Of a stretch of 64,000 nt of DNA, positions 35,107 to 44,895 are shown piece by piece (positions within the stretch are counted from its first letter, which is position 1; each line of letters begins with the position of its first letter). This DNA comes from Actinomycetota bacterium. GTDB lineage: Bacteria; Actinomycetota; Acidimicrobiia; Acidimicrobiales; RAAP-2. The notes beneath the pieces were generated by a model, which did no database searches, was not told the DNA's origin, and saw only the letters and a list, made by a program, of their open reading frames with translations. The stretch is taken from positions 868,001 through 932,000 of the forward strand of contig WLNI01000001.1 of NCBI GenBank assembly GCA_009699875.1, given 5' to 3'. The translations under genes and the position numbers were made by a program.

Positions 35107-36507
35107 TCAGCCGGGCTGATGTTCAGCCCACCAGGCATCGACGAGTTCGAAGGCCTGCGCTTCGCTGAGTGGTCCTTCGTCAAGTCGGATTTCGAGCAAG
35201 TAGTTCAGAATTTGGCCCACCGCACGGCTTGGTTCAATACCAAGGTGCTCCATGATTTGGGCGCCGTCTAAGTCAGGGCGAATCGCGTCAAGCTCTTCTT
35301 TGGCGCGCAGCTCAACAATGCGTTCCTCAAGTTCATCCATTCGACGCGACAGCGCACGAGCTTTGTTTGCATTTCGCGTCGTACAGTCGCAGCGCGTCAA
35401 CTCATTGAGTTGCGCGAGAAGCGGTCCAGCGTCGCGCACGTAGCGTCGCACTGCTTTGTCGGTCCAGCCCAATCGATAGGTATGGAATCGCAGGTGAAGC
35501 TCAACAAGTTTGGTGACTGTTTCTACGTCATCGTTCGAGTACCGAAGTGCCTCCATTCGCACCTTGGTCATGCGCGCCCCGACGACTTCGTGATGGTGAA
35601 AACTCACCCCTCCTCCAGCAAATGAACGGGTTTTCGGCTTGCCAACGTCGTGAAAAAGGGCCGAAAGACGCAGCAGCCGCTCCGGAGAGGTCTTGTCCAT
35701 CACCGCAAGGGTGTGGCCAAGAACGTCTTTGTGATGGTGGATTGGGTCTTGCTCTAACTCAAGGCCAGGGAGCTCGGGAAGAAACTCTGCGGCGAGACCC
35801 GTGTGCACCAAAAACCACAGTCCAATTGACGGCACAGGAAGTACGACGAGGCGATCGAGTTCGTCGCGCAGTCGCTCCGCAGAAACAATTGAGAGACGCG
35901 GCGCCATCTCGGTAATGGCCGCGACAAGGTCAGGATCAGGCTCAAGAGAAAAGCGTGCAATAAATCTCGCCGCTCGCACCATCCGAAGTGGGTCATCGTC
36001 AAAACTTACGCGGGGGTCGATTGGTGTCTTCAGTTTTCCGGCCGCTAAATCAACAAGGCCGCCATAGGGATCGATGAGCTCCATGGTGGAGAGCTCGAGG
36101 GCCATCGCGTTGATCGTGAAATCTCGCCGCGCCAGATCCGTTTCGATATCGTCACCGAAGGCCACCTCAGGTTTGCGCGAGTCGGGCGAGTAGTGCTCGG
36201 CTCGATGTGTCGTGATCTCGTAGGTGCGACCCTGGTGCGTCGCTCCAATTGTGCCGAAGCGCTTTCCTTGGGTCCAGACAGCATCGGCCCAGCCCCGTAA
36301 CATCTCTTCGATTTCGTCAGGGAGGGCATTGGTAGTCAGGTCAAAATCACTGATTCCAGCGGGGTCATCTTGGGCCCCCACGATGGCGTCTCGAACGGAG
36401 CCACCTACTAAATACAGCCGTTTTTCGGCCCCTTCGAAGCGTGTCCCAAGCGAGCGCGTGGCCTCCACCAGGGGCACAAAGCGATCAGGAATCTCGGTGG
36501 AAGCCAC
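35107..36507 (-). CDS. pcnA: CCA-adding/poly(A) polymerase family nucleotidyltransferase with HD domain
   Basis: Class II nucleotidyltransferase of 466 residues that most likely repairs or adds tRNA CCA ends. The catalytic head has LYLVGGSVRDAI and the metal pair in SDFDLTTNA, followed by RRDFTINAMAL and the base-recognition region DPLRMVRAARFIARF. A C-terminal HD phosphohydrolase domain (SALFHDVGKPKT, VSFHHHEVVGARM) follows. This is the mycobacterial Rv3907c arrangement. GTG 36507 lies six bases after TACCGT (36514-36519), and GAGAGG serves as spacer, so the transcript may be leaderless. It diverges from the DUF6049 gene. Confidence 0.93.
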   Translation of the reverse strand: MASTEIPDRFVPLVEATRSLGTRFEGAEKRLYLVGGSVRDAIVGAQDDPAGISDFDLTTNALPDEIEEMLRGWADAVWTQGKRFGTIGATHQGRTYEITTHRAEHYSPDSRKPEVAFGDDIETDLARRDFTINAMALELSTMELIDPYGGLVDLAAGKLKTPIDPRVSFDDDPLRMVRAARFIARFSLEPDPDLVAAITEMAPRLSIVSAERLRDELDRLVVLPVPSIGLWFLVHTGLAAEFLPELPGLELEQDPIHHHKDVLGHTLAVMDKTSPERLLRLSALFHDVGKPKTRSFAGGGVSFHHHEVVGARMTKVRMEALRYSNDDVETVTKLVELHLRFHTYRLGWTDKAVRRYVRDAGPLLAQLNELTRCDCTTRNANKARALSRRMDELEERIVELRAKEELDAIRPDLDGAQIMEHLGIEPSRAVGQILNYLLEIRLDEGPLSEAQAFELVDAWWAEHQPG

Positions 36508-36563
36508 CCTCTCACGGTACTTCGCCCCAGCAGTTGGGTTGGTACCGTCTAGCGTCGTATCTT

Positions 36564-38567
36564 GTGCGGTCGAGGTTCATCGCGAAACTCTTCGCCACGT
36601 TTGCCACGTTGAGTGTCTTGGTGGCCATAGGTGGCCCTGTGACTTTTGCCTCTGCCCAGACGCCCGCGGTCACCTTGACTGGCCAGACCGCAACGGTCCT
36701 GGCAACAGCAAGCGATCAATCTCCTTTCTCGATCGACCTCCAAGCAAACCCTGGCGCGCCGGGATCTCTCAGTGTCTCGACGCAGCTCTACGCGCGCCTC
36801 ACCACGCGCTCTGGGCTGGTTGCTGCCCTTTCTTCGAGTGGTCCGAGCAACCTGATCGCGCAGACAAAAGCACTCGCGTTCTCGTGTCTTCCCTCTTCAT
36901 CAAAAGGTGGTGTCCAGCTTCGTATCGATGTGGTGACCTCGTCTGCGACCACAGCAACTCTGCCAGGCGGGTGCACCGGTTCGACGAAACCACCGACCTA
37001 CAACCTGCGCTGCAGCACTGGAACAGGTTCTTGTAATGGTGTCTATCCGGTAGCCGTGAGCGTCACGAGTGCCACAGGGATCGTTACCAAATTCGTCACC
37101 TTGATGACCTACATTGAACGGCCAGCCCCGCAGCCTCTTCGCGTCGCCATGGTGTTACGACTCGATACAACGTCAACCGCCACCCAGGTCAGCGACCTTG
37201 GCCGCGCCCTCAAGGCCTATCCACAAGTCGCAAGTGACTCATTCATGACCGCCACCGCACAACAGCAGCTCGCCACAACGGCGTCTGGCAAGGACGCATT
37301 GAGCCAGTTCGCTGCCGGCGTGACTGCAAATCCCACGCTTCACGAAACGCCACGCGTGCCCTACGTCAGCATCGACCCAGGAGCCTTGTTGGCCTCGGGA
37401 CTCCAGGGCGATATCACCGCGCAAGTCAAGCGATCCGAGGAGATCTCAGCCTCACACTCGCTTCCCGCCGGCGTGCTCGATGCGGGGTGGTTGGCGAGCG
37501 CACCGGTGACCTCTACAACAACGACGGCCTTGGTTGGTGCTGGTTTTTCTCACCTCGTTCTCCCCGACTCTTCGCTCGCCCAACCCGTCACGCCGTCACT
37601 GAACTGGGGCCAGCCCTTCAAACTCAGTCCAGGAAATTCAAACGTCACTGCACTGGCTATTGACTCGATTCTCTCCTCCCAAATGGTCGCTGGGAATCAA
37701 CCAGTCTTGGCTGCACAACGGCTGTTAGGAGACATGGCGTTCCTCTACTTTGAACGCCCAAGCCTCATAGCGCCCCAGGGAGTCGTTGCAGTGACCCCAA
37801 GCAACTGGGCACCAACTCCTGCGTTCCTCTCTGCGCTCTTTGACGGCCTGAGTGCGAATCCCGTCGTGACGTCGTCAACCCTGAGTTCATTGTTTTCTCA
37901 ATTGAAGGTCGGCGGTAATGGCGCTCCACAAACTCGGGCGCTGGCCTCGAGCGCCCCTTCCACGCCGTGGCCCTCCTCCCAGATCAGCTCCTATCAAGCT
38001 GAGCAGCAACGCCAAGGTGCCTTTGCCAGTGCGGTCCAAAATGGAGCATCGACTTTGTCGTCGCTGAGCGACACGTTGCTTGATGTTGAGAACTCAACGT
38101 TGAGTGATACTTCTCGAGGCTCGTCATTAGCGACCGCCACGTCCGCGCTCAATGATCAACTTGCAAAAATCCAAATCAGCGGTGGCGACATTACCTTGAC
38201 GTCGCTCGACGGGACCATCCCAATTACCCTTACGTCGAGCGCTCCCTACAGTGTGAGCGGAACGCTGCAAGTAACGAGTGCGCAACTCTCGTTTCCAGAT
38301 GGCGCAACTTTTCAAGAAGTCCTTGATCGCTCCACGAAGTCAGTTCGAGTCGTTGTCCACGCCAAGACCGCTGGTGCACTTCCCTTGACGACGTCACTCA
38401 TGACGCCTCAAGGAAACCTCAGTTTGGCCAGCCAAACGATTACGGTTCGGGTTACCCAGTCTTCGATTGTGGGGGTTCTCTTGAGCGTGGGGGCCATCCT
38501 CGTTTTGGCGGCCTGGTGGGTGAGAACCTGGCTCAAGAAGCGATCCCGGCCTCGAGGTGCTCGATGA
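36564..38567 (+). CDS. DUF6049-like exported membrane-anchored protein
   Basis: A 667-residue protein with a signal peptide (RSRFIAKLFATFATLSVLVA then IGGPVTFASA) and one C-terminal membrane helix (IVGVLLSVGAILVLAAWWV) followed by a basic tail. The extracellular part is Ser/Thr-rich, with beta-sandwich-like ends. Its position between pcnA and murJ matches mycobacterial Rv3909, which is linked to envelope biology without a defined activity. GTG 36564 gives a clean signal peptide and lies eight bases after TAGCGT (36550-36555). The stop overlaps the murJ ATG in ATGA. Confidence 0.75.
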   Translation: MRSRFIAKLFATFATLSVLVAIGGPVTFASAQTPAVTLTGQTATVLATASDQSPFSIDLQANPGAPGSLSVSTQLYARLTTRSGLVAALSSSGPSNLIAQTKALAFSCLPSSSKGGVQLRIDVVTSSATTATLPGGCTGSTKPPTYNLRCSTGTGSCNGVYPVAVSVTSATGIVTKFVTLMTYIERPAPQPLRVAMVLRLDTTSTATQVSDLGRALKAYPQVASDSFMTATAQQQLATTASGKDALSQFAAGVTANPTLHETPRVPYVSIDPGALLASGLQGDITAQVKRSEEISASHSLPAGVLDAGWLASAPVTSTTTTALVGAGFSHLVLPDSSLAQPVTPSLNWGQPFKLSPGNSNVTALAIDSILSSQMVAGNQPVLAAQRLLGDMAFLYFERPSLIAPQGVVAVTPSNWAPTPAFLSALFDGLSANPVVTSSTLSSLFSQLKVGGNGAPQTRALASSAPSTPWPSSQISSYQAEQQRQGAFASAVQNGASTLSSLSDTLLDVENSTLSDTSRGSSLATATSALNDQLAKIQISGGDITLTSLDGTIPITLTSSAPYSVSGTLQVTSAQLSFPDGATFQEVLDRSTKSVRVVVHAKTAGALPLTTSLMTPQGNLSLASQTITVRVTQSSIVGVLLSVGAILVLAAWWVRTWLKKRSRPRGAR

Positions 38568-40159
38568 GTGAGACAGAAAAAACCAGTCTGACCCGAGCGA
38601 TCGGTTCGATGGCGACGGGGACGACGGTCTCTCGGGTCACCGGGGTCATTCGAGTCCTGGTCCTCGCCTACGTCCTTGGGATTTCGCCCTTGGCCGACTC
38701 CTACAACTTGGCCAACACCGTTCCAAACATGCTCTATGACGTCGTCATTGGTGGGGTCCTCGGTGCCACATTTATTCCTGTCTTCATCGAGCGGCTCGCC
38801 AAGTCGACTGAGCGAGACGCATGGAAATCAATCTCGTCGGTCGTCACCCTGGCCGTCGTCGTGCTCGCGGGAGCTACGGTCATCACGCTCGTCGCAGCGC
38901 CCTGGATCATTGATGCATTCACCGCGTTTAATCACGCTTCGAGTGATCGAACGCCTCAGGAACTTGCCACACAGCGCAGCGTCGCCACGACACTTCTGCG
39001 CTGGTTCTCGCCGCAGATTTTCTTCTTTGGGCTCTTGTCGATTGGCGCGGCGCTGTTAAATGTTCGCCGGCGATTTGGCGCGCCTATGTGGGTGCCCATC
39101 GCCAACAACGTTGTCTGTATCGCTGTGCTCCTGTTCTTCGCCGGCGTCAATCCAGCTCCCACGCTGGGTGGTGTTGCGGCCTCCCCTGGCCAACTTGCAC
39201 TCTTGGGGGCAGGGACGACCGCGGGGGTCATGGTCCAAGCAGCCCTCTTGATCCCAAGCCTCTCTCGAGCCAAGCTCGGCCGGGTCCGCTGGCGTTTCAC
39301 TCTGCGCGACGACGCCGTTCGGGCGATCACCCGGCTTGGTTCGTGGACCTTCGGTTTTGTTCTTCTTAACCAGATTGCGCTCTTTGTCATCTTGGCCCTG
39401 GCCTTTGGGGTTGGCGGATCTGGTCCGGTGTCGTCGTATACCTACGCCTACGCCTTCTTCCAGATGCCCTACGCCGTCGTGGCGGTCTCAATCATGAGTG
39501 CGGTCACTCCCGACCTGGCCACCCACCACACCATGGGCGAGGCCGACTCCTTTGCGCAGAGATTTGGGACGGGATTGCGCGGCGTCCTGGTCATCATGAT
39601 TCCCGCCTCCGTGGTTCTGTTCTTGCTTGCTCGCCCAGGTATTGCGCTGTTGTTGGGACATGGAAACTCTGATGCCGCGCAGACCGAGCAGACCGGGACG
39701 ATCTTGGCCGAGCTATCGCTCGGCCTGGTTGGATTCACGGTCTTCCAATACGTGATCCGTGCGCTCCAAACCATGCATCGAGCCAAAGATGCCTTCTGGC
39801 TCTACCTGATAGAGAACGCACTGACGGTCCTGCTGGCCTTCGTGCTCGTCACACCCTTGGGCCTCGCTGGCCTGGCCTTAGCGGTCGCGGTGAGTTACAG
39901 CGTGGGGGCACTCTTAGGACTTGTCGTTATTCGCAACACCTTCGGGCGTCTCGGAAACCCGGGGTGCTTTTCCCCACTCTCGAGGGTGTGCCTCTCGAGC
40001 GTGGCCATGGGGATTGTCATCCTGATTCTCTCGAACCTCTCCTCGGCCAAGAGCGGCCCGGCACTTTTTGCCCGAGTCGTGGGATCTCTGCTGGTGGGCG
40101 GGCTCGTCTATCTCGGAGCAATCTCGTTCCTCGCCCGGCGAAGGGGTACCCCCTCCTAA
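38564..40159 (+). CDS. murJ: Lipid II flippase MurJ (MviN family)
   Basis: Flips lipid-linked peptidoglycan precursor across the membrane. The 531 residues have about fourteen helices and the family segments SMATGTTVSRVTGVIRVLVL, FIPVFIERLA, FFQMPYAVVAVSIMSAVTPD and VLFLLARPGIALLLGHG. The mycobacterial homologue carries a long cytosolic pseudokinase tail; this protein ends right after the last helix with FLARRRGTPS. ATG 38564 overlaps the upstream stop, so it is translationally coupled to the DUF6049-like gene. cwlM lies 2.6 kb downstream. Confidence 0.94.
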   Translation: MSETEKTSLTRAIGSMATGTTVSRVTGVIRVLVLAYVLGISPLADSYNLANTVPNMLYDVVIGGVLGATFIPVFIERLAKSTERDAWKSISSVVTLAVVVLAGATVITLVAAPWIIDAFTAFNHASSDRTPQELATQRSVATTLLRWFSPQIFFFGLLSIGAALLNVRRRFGAPMWVPIANNVVCIAVLLFFAGVNPAPTLGGVAASPGQLALLGAGTTAGVMVQAALLIPSLSRAKLGRVRWRFTLRDDAVRAITRLGSWTFGFVLLNQIALFVILALAFGVGGSGPVSSYTYAYAFFQMPYAVVAVSIMSAVTPDLATHHTMGEADSFAQRFGTGLRGVLVIMIPASVVLFLLARPGIALLLGHGNSDAAQTEQTGTILAELSLGLVGFTVFQYVIRALQTMHRAKDAFWLYLIENALTVLLAFVLVTPLGLAGLALAVAVSYSVGALLGLVVIRNTFGRLGNPGCFSPLSRVCLSSVAMGIVILILSNLSSAKSGPALFARVVGSLLVGGLVYLGAISFLARRRGTPS

Positions 40160-40204
40160 ATTCTGTAAGACTCCTCTTTGATCATTCGCATCTAAGGGGG
40201 AATC

Positions 40205-41044
40205 GTGCCAGGAATTGTTATCGTCACCGACTCATCGTCTGATCTGCCGATCGATGAAGCAGAGCGTCTCGGGATTATTGTCGTCCCACTTTCAATCCGC
40301 TTCGGCGCCGAGGAGTACGTTGACCGCGCCGACCTCAGCCCGGCAGAGTTTTGGGCCAAGTGCAAAGGCTCAAGCACCCTTCCAGAGACGGCCGCTCCTT
40401 CACCTGGCGCGTTTCAAGCTGCCTTTGAAGAGGCCCGAAGTGCGGGAGCCAGTGGGGTGATCTGCATCACGATCTCCTCGGAACTTTCTGCCACCTATCA
40501 ATCTGCGTTGACCGCAGCCAAAGCCATGGTGTCATTTCCCGTCACCGTCGTCGACTCTCAACTCGTCACGCTCCCCTTGGGACTGTTGGCCTTGGACGCA
40601 GCTGAAGCTGCTGCCAAGGGGGCGACGATGGACAACGTGGTCGATGAAATTCACTCCACCCAAAAGCGCATCGACGTTGTCTTTACACTCAACACCTTGG
40701 AGCACCTCAAAAAAGGTGGCCGGATCGGCTCGGCCCAAGCACTCTTGGGGTCAGTGCTTTCGATCAAGCCGATCTTGACGCTCAAAGATGGCAAGGTCGA
40801 AGAAGAGGGTCGCCAGCGCACTCGGGCCAAATCAATGGAACATCTCGCTCGACTCGCCACCGAAGCTGCCCCTTTTGAACGCCTGGCCGTCGTGCATGGT
40901 GATGCCGAAGACGTCAGTGTCCTCATTGATCGACTCTCTGGTCTCGAGAGCGATGTCCCGCTCATTGTTGGTGATATCGGCCCAGTGGTTGGAACCCACG
41001 GTGGACCTGGCGTGGTTGGTGTCTCCTGGATTCGCCGAGCGTAG
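40205..41044 (+). CDS. DegV family fatty-acid-binding protein
   Basis: A 279-residue DegV protein: IVIVTDSSSDLPIDEAERLG, VVPLSIRFG, SSTLPETAAPSPGAFQ and ISSELSATYQSAL, with the fatty-acid-contacting GGRIGSAQALLGSVLSIKPI. In Firmicutes such proteins (FakB) present fatty acids to the kinase FakA. No fakA is adjacent here. GTG 40205 follows TAAGGGGGAATC, a good ribosome-binding site. It is part of the rightward run from DUF6049 to cwlM but may have its own promoter in the 45-base gap. Confidence 0.92.
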   Translation: MPGIVIVTDSSSDLPIDEAERLGIIVVPLSIRFGAEEYVDRADLSPAEFWAKCKGSSTLPETAAPSPGAFQAAFEEARSAGASGVICITISSELSATYQSALTAAKAMVSFPVTVVDSQLVTLPLGLLALDAAEAAAKGATMDNVVDEIHSTQKRIDVVFTLNTLEHLKKGGRIGSAQALLGSVLSIKPILTLKDGKVEEEGRQRTRAKSMEHLARLATEAAPFERLAVVHGDAEDVSVLIDRLSGLESDVPLIVGDIGPVVGTHGGPGVVGVSWIRRA

Positions 41045-41076
41045 GCCTGAGATTTGCCGACTAAGTTGAAGCACTA

Positions 41077-41409
41077 ATGGCAGAGAAATCACCCTCCTCG
41101 CGCTTTGGCGACGACTGGCCCGGAAAGGCCGTCGACTTTATTGACCTTGTCGTCAACACCATCAATGACCGGGTTATTCGACCCATCATCCTTATCGGTC
41201 GAGCCATCGTCTTTGGTCTCTTAATTGCGGTCCTCGTCGTGGTGGTCGCGGTCGTGGTCGCCGTGGCGGTCGTGCGGCTTTTGGACGTCTACGCCTTCGC
41301 CAACCACGTCTGGATCTCCTACGCAATTCTTGGGGTGGTCTTCTCTCTGGTCGGGCTCTTTGCCTGGACCAAGCGCTCTCCCTCTCAGCGCGACGCTGGC
41401 GACGCATGA
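41077..41409 (+). CDS. Small membrane protein with two helices
   Basis: A 110-residue protein of unknown function. An amphipathic start ([20 protein letters not shown]) is followed by a long Val/Ala-rich helix ([20 protein letters not shown]) and a second helix ([19 protein letters not shown]), ending in a short charged tail. The ATG of trxB overlaps its stop (ATGA), so it is co-translated with the thioredoxin system. Comparable small membrane genes precede trxB in other actinobacteria near oriC, but none has a defined role. Confidence 0.72.
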   Translation: MAEKSPSSRFGDDWPGKAVDFIDLVVNTINDRVIRPIILIGRAIVFGLLIAVLVVVVAVVVAVAVVRLLDVYAFANHVWISYAILGVVFSLVGLFAWTKRSPSQRDAGDA

Positions 41410-42362
41410 CCAAGAAAACTGACGTCCTTATTGTTGGTTCGGGGCCCGCTGGTCTCACCGCTGCGATCTATAGCGCACGCGCACAACTCAACCCAGTCGT
41501 CGTCGAAGGTGAGCCGTCCTCGACCTCAGATCAGCCCGGCGGCCAGTTGATGTTGACCACCGAAGTTGAGAACTTTCCTGGCTTTCCTGAAGGAATTATG
41601 GGTCCGGAACTTATGGGGCACATGCGCGCCCAGGCCGCCCGTTTCGGGGCCGACTTGGTCACCGAAAAGGTCTCAAAACTCGACCTCTCCTCCCGCCCAT
41701 TTCGAGCCTGGATCGGCAGCAATTCAGGCGATGCTGACTATGAAGCCTCCGCGGTCATTGTTGCAACGGGGGCCCGAGCCCTCATGCTCGGCGTCCCTGG
41801 TGAAGACCGCCTCTTGGGCCATGGCGTCTCGACCTGTGCGACCTGTGACGGCTTCTTCTTCCGTGACATGCCCATCGCCGTCATTGGTGGCGGCGACTCG
41901 GCCATTGAAGAAGCGCTGTTTTTGACGCGCTTCGCTTCGTCCGTCACGTTGATTCATCGACGCGACTCGCTTCGCGCCTCAAAGATCATGCAAGAGCGCG
42001 CTCAACAAAACGACAAGATCTCGTTCCTCTGGAACACCCAAGTCACCGAAGTCATCGGCGAGTCAAAGGTCCAGCAGCTGGCCTTGGTTGACACCGTGAC
42101 CGGTGCCACCTCAACCATGGACGTGGCGGGAGTCTTTGTGGCCATCGGTCACCTGCCAGCGACCGAGCTCGTTGGCGAGGCCTTAGACCTTCGAGAAAAC
42201 GGCTATCTCGCCGTCCAGCATGGTTCGTTGACCTCTGTCGAGGGCGTCTTCGCCTGTGGTGACGTCCAAGATCACCACTATCGCCAAGCAATTACTGCGG
42301 CCGGTTCTGGCTGTATGGCCGCAATCGATGCAGAGCGTTGGCTCGAAGCCCAGGGCTCGTAG
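41406..42362 (+). CDS. trxB: Thioredoxin reductase
   Basis: FAD/NADPH enzyme that reduces thioredoxin. The 318 residues have the FAD motif [36 protein letters not shown], the redox-active pair in [11 protein letters not shown], the NADPH motif [20 protein letters not shown] and the closing [20 protein letters not shown]. It overlaps the small membrane protein gene by four bases, and trxA follows 73 bases later; a TATAGA element and a GAGGAG site in that gap suggest that trxA also has its own start signal. Confidence 0.97.
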   Translation: MTKKTDVLIVGSGPAGLTAAIYSARAQLNPVVVEGEPSSTSDQPGGQLMLTTEVENFPGFPEGIMGPELMGHMRAQAARFGADLVTEKVSKLDLSSRPFRAWIGSNSGDADYEASAVIVATGARALMLGVPGEDRLLGHGVSTCATCDGFFFRDMPIAVIGGGDSAIEEALFLTRFASSVTLIHRRDSLRASKIMQERAQQNDKISFLWNTQVTEVIGESKVQQLALVDTVTGATSTMDVAGVFVAIGHLPATELVGEALDLRENGYLAVQHGSLTSVEGVFACGDVQDHHYRQAITAAGSGCMAAIDAERWLEAQGS

Positions 42363-42435
42363 CCTTTGTGTGCGCGGGAATAACGAGGCGTTCTCGCTTG
42401 TTCTATAGAAGTGACACCGATGAGGAGAAACAATT

Positions 42436-42765
42436 ATGAGTGAAGAGATCACAACCCTTTCCGACGCTACGTTTGATGAGTATGTGGGCAGTTCCGACGT
42501 TCCCGTTCTTGTCGACTTCTGGGCCGAATGGTGTGGACCGTGCAAGCAGATAGCTCCGATTCTCGAGGAGATCGCGAAAGAACAGTCGGGCAAAGTGGCG
42601 ATCGCCAAATTGAACATCGACGAGAACCTCGACGTGACGCGACGCTTCGAAGTGATGAGCATTCCAACGCTCCTGCTCTTCAAAGATGGCCAGCCGGTAC
42701 AGCGACTGATCGGGGCCAAGCCCAAGGGGGCTCTGCTCCAAGAAATCAGCGCTCACCTGAGTTAA
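42436..42765 (+). CDS. trxA: Thioredoxin
   Basis: Thiol-disulfide carrier of 109 residues. The active site is FWAEWCGPCKQIAPILEEI, with the cis-proline loop MSIPTLLLFKDGQ and the closing IGAKPKGALLQEI. ATG 42436 follows GAGGAGAAACA. It would serve peroxiredoxin (19.6 kb) and the ArsC reductase (60.8 kb), both of which use thioredoxin. cwlM starts eight bases after its stop, the same order as in Mycobacterium (trxC-cwlM). Confidence 0.97.
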   Translation: MSEEITTLSDATFDEYVGSSDVPVLVDFWAEWCGPCKQIAPILEEIAKEQSGKVAIAKLNIDENLDVTRRFEVMSIPTLLLFKDGQPVQRLIGAKPKGALLQEISAHLS

Positions 42766-42773
42766 GCGACCAC

Positions 42774-43778
42774 GTGCTCCCACTTGCTGAGGGCTCCAAT
42801 GGCGACGCCGTCGCCGATCTCCAGAGACGGCTTCTCGGAGAAGGATCCCCCACGCTCAGTGACTCCCTTGGAGTCTTTGGGCCTTCTACGAAGGCTGCGG
42901 TTGAAGCGTTTCAGCGCCAACGCGGTCTTCGCATTGACGGCATCGTCGGGACAAGTACCTGGTCGACCCTCGTTGAAGCGGGACTTCACTTAGGCGATCG
43001 ATTGCTCTATCGAACCCAGCCGATGTTGCGCGGTGACGACGTCGCCGAACTACAAAGTCGACTGTGTTCTCTCGGCTTTGACACTGGTCGCGTCGACGGC
43101 ATCTTTGGCGACACGACGTCGAACGCGCTCGCTGAGTTCCAACGCAACGTGCAGCTTCCCGTTGATGCCACGGTCGGGCCCGCCACCGTGGCTGAGTTGC
43201 TCCGCGTCTCTGGACGCCATCAGACCTTGGAGTTGGTCTCAATGGTTCGCGAACGCGAGGCCCGACGCTCTGAGCCACCGACCTTGCGCGGTCGACACAT
43301 CGGTATTGGTGAAACCGGTGGTCTTGGCTCAATCGCAGCCTCTCTCAATCGACGCCTCGCTTCCTCTGGGGCCCGGGTCACGATGGTGCACGACCCTGAA
43401 GAGTCCGGCCAAGCTCGAGAAGCAAACTTGGCCGGCGTTGATATCTTTTTGGCACTGAGGGTGACACCTTCTCTCATCGGCTGCGGCGCCTCCTACTACT
43501 CGGGCTACTCCTATGAATCGACCGCCGGTCGACGCTTGGCCGAACATGTCGTCGCGTCCATGGGGCGCGTCCTTCATGGGGCGAGCTCGGTCGATGGCAT
43601 GAGCGTGGCGATTTTGCGCGAGACCCAAATGCCAACCATCGTCGTCGAAATTGGACCCGTTGAGTCGGTGGTCGAGCACACCGCTGAGGTCGCCGACGCC
43701 TTTGCCAGTGCCGTCACGGCGTGGGCCGAAGAGGGACTCGACGCAGCCGAGAACGCAGCTTCGAACGACCACCCTTGA
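42774..43778 (+). CDS. cwlM: CwlM-like peptidoglycan regulator (pseudo-amidase)
   Basis: The 334 residues comprise two peptidoglycan-binding domains (about 9-66 and 86-144; VFGPSTKAAVEAFQRQRGL and IFGDTTSNALAEFQRNVQL) and an Amidase_3-like domain (about 173-320). Metal-ligand positions are lost: the usual DPGHGG reads GIGETGG and the SIHAN motif reads LALRVTP, while the late acidic motif survives in VVEIGPVES. There is no signal peptide, so it is cytosolic. This fits mycobacterial CwlM, a cytosolic regulator that activates MurA when phosphorylated. The C-terminal tail that carries the mycobacterial phosphosite appears absent. GTG 42774 is the likely start. Confidence 0.87.
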   Translation: MLPLAEGSNGDAVADLQRRLLGEGSPTLSDSLGVFGPSTKAAVEAFQRQRGLRIDGIVGTSTWSTLVEAGLHLGDRLLYRTQPMLRGDDVAELQSRLCSLGFDTGRVDGIFGDTTSNALAEFQRNVQLPVDATVGPATVAELLRVSGRHQTLELVSMVREREARRSEPPTLRGRHIGIGETGGLGSIAASLNRRLASSGARVTMVHDPEESGQAREANLAGVDIFLALRVTPSLIGCGASYYSGYSYESTAGRRLAEHVVASMGRVLHGASSVDGMSVAILRETQMPTIVVEIGPVESVVEHTAEVADAFASAVTAWAEEGLDAAENAASNDHP

Positions 43779-43962
43779 GGGTTTCACTCTTTGGTTTTAG
43801 ATAAATCTTACAGAGAGTGAGGGTTCTGAGGTCGCTGGTGAAGTTTCGAGACGACTTCGCAACGGCAAAGTAACAATCCACAACCTCATGCACAGGTGGG
43901 GAAAACTCTAGAGTGGCCGTTCAGCAATACAAAACGAACAGTACTTGAGGGTAACAAAACCC
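43779..43962. other. Convergent intergenic region between cwlM and parB
   Basis: No gene was recognised in these 184 bases. Two short hairpins are visible, GAAGT-N9-ACTTC and AGGGT-AACAAA-ACCCT (43949-43964, reaching the parB stop). Neither has a clear U-tract, so termination is only possible. Confidence 0.4.
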
Positions 43963-44895
43963 TTAACTGGGTTGATTGCCGAGCATCTGGCGATAGATGC
44001 GCTCCAGGTCTTCGAGTGTGGCGAATTCGACCATCAAGCGACCTTTTCGCGTCGAGAGATCAACCTTGACTCGGGTATCGAGATAGGTCGACAACAGCTC
44101 TTCAAGCTCAAGGACCGCTGGTGGTGGCAGCGGTCGAGGTCCCGTCCGTCGGGGGTGAGGAACTGGCTTGGCGCCTTCAGTGTCGTTGTCGTCACCGGGT
44201 TCGAAATCGACCTCAACCTCGACACCGCCACTTCGAACCAACTCTTCGGTGGCCCGCACCGAGAGGGCTCCGGCAACAACTCGCGCCACCAGTTGCTCTT
44301 GGAGTGCTCGATCAGGGGTTCCAAGCAGTGCCCGGGCGTGTCCCGCTGAAATCTCCCCTTCGGCCAAAGCTCGCTGCACCCCAGAGGGGAGTTGGAGAAG
44401 TCGGAGGGTGTTGGTCACTGAGGTTCGAGACTTTCCAACCCGAGCTGCGACTTGGTCGTGGGTCAAGGAAAACTCGTCGATCAACTGCTGATAGGCCGCA
44501 GCCTCTTCAAGGGCGTTGAGGTCAGCCCGTTGCACATTCTCAACAAGGGCTTGTTCGAGGCTGTTCTGATCGGTCGTTGAAGAGCGGACCAGTGCCGGAA
44601 TAGTGGCCAAGCCTGCTCGTCGAGCCGCTCGCCAGCGGCGCTCGCCAGCAATCAACTCAAAGGTCTCTTCGTTCTCGTCGAGGGGCCGCACTAAGACTGG
44701 TTGGAGAACACCCAGCTCTCGGATGGATGCAGCCAACGAGACCATCTGCTCTTCGTCAAAGGTCGATCGAGGTTGGTAGGCGTTGGCCTGGATAACCCCG
44801 ATGGCGAGTTCTCGAAGAATCTCGCCTTCTCCATTGCTGGTCTCGGTAGGGATCAGTGATCCCAGCCCTTTACCCAGCCCGCTTCGGCGCGCCAT
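43963..44895 (-). CDS. parB: Chromosome-partitioning protein ParB (CTPase)
   Basis: Centromere-binding clamp of 310 residues. A short ParA-stimulating start (RRSGLGKGLGSLIPTE) is followed by the N domain with the CTP-binding motifs QPRSTFDEEQMVSLAASIRE and ELIAGERRWRAARRAG. Then come NVQRADLNALEEAAAYQQLI, the helix-turn-helix VGKSRTSVTNTLRLLQLP and EGEISAGHARALL, and a C-terminal dimerisation domain. Target sites (parS) are at 46123 and 46172. Its start overlaps the end of parA by 26 bases. Confidence 0.97.
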   Translation of the reverse strand: MARRSGLGKGLGSLIPTETSNGEGEILRELAIGVIQANAYQPRSTFDEEQMVSLAASIRELGVLQPVLVRPLDENEETFELIAGERRWRAARRAGLATIPALVRSSTTDQNSLEQALVENVQRADLNALEEAAAYQQLIDEFSLTHDQVAARVGKSRTSVTNTLRLLQLPSGVQRALAEGEISAGHARALLGTPDRALQEQLVARVVAGALSVRATEELVRSGGVEVEVDFEPGDDNDTEGAKPVPHPRRTGPRPLPPPAVLELEELLSTYLDTRVKVDLSTRKGRLMVEFATLEDLERIYRQMLGNQPS

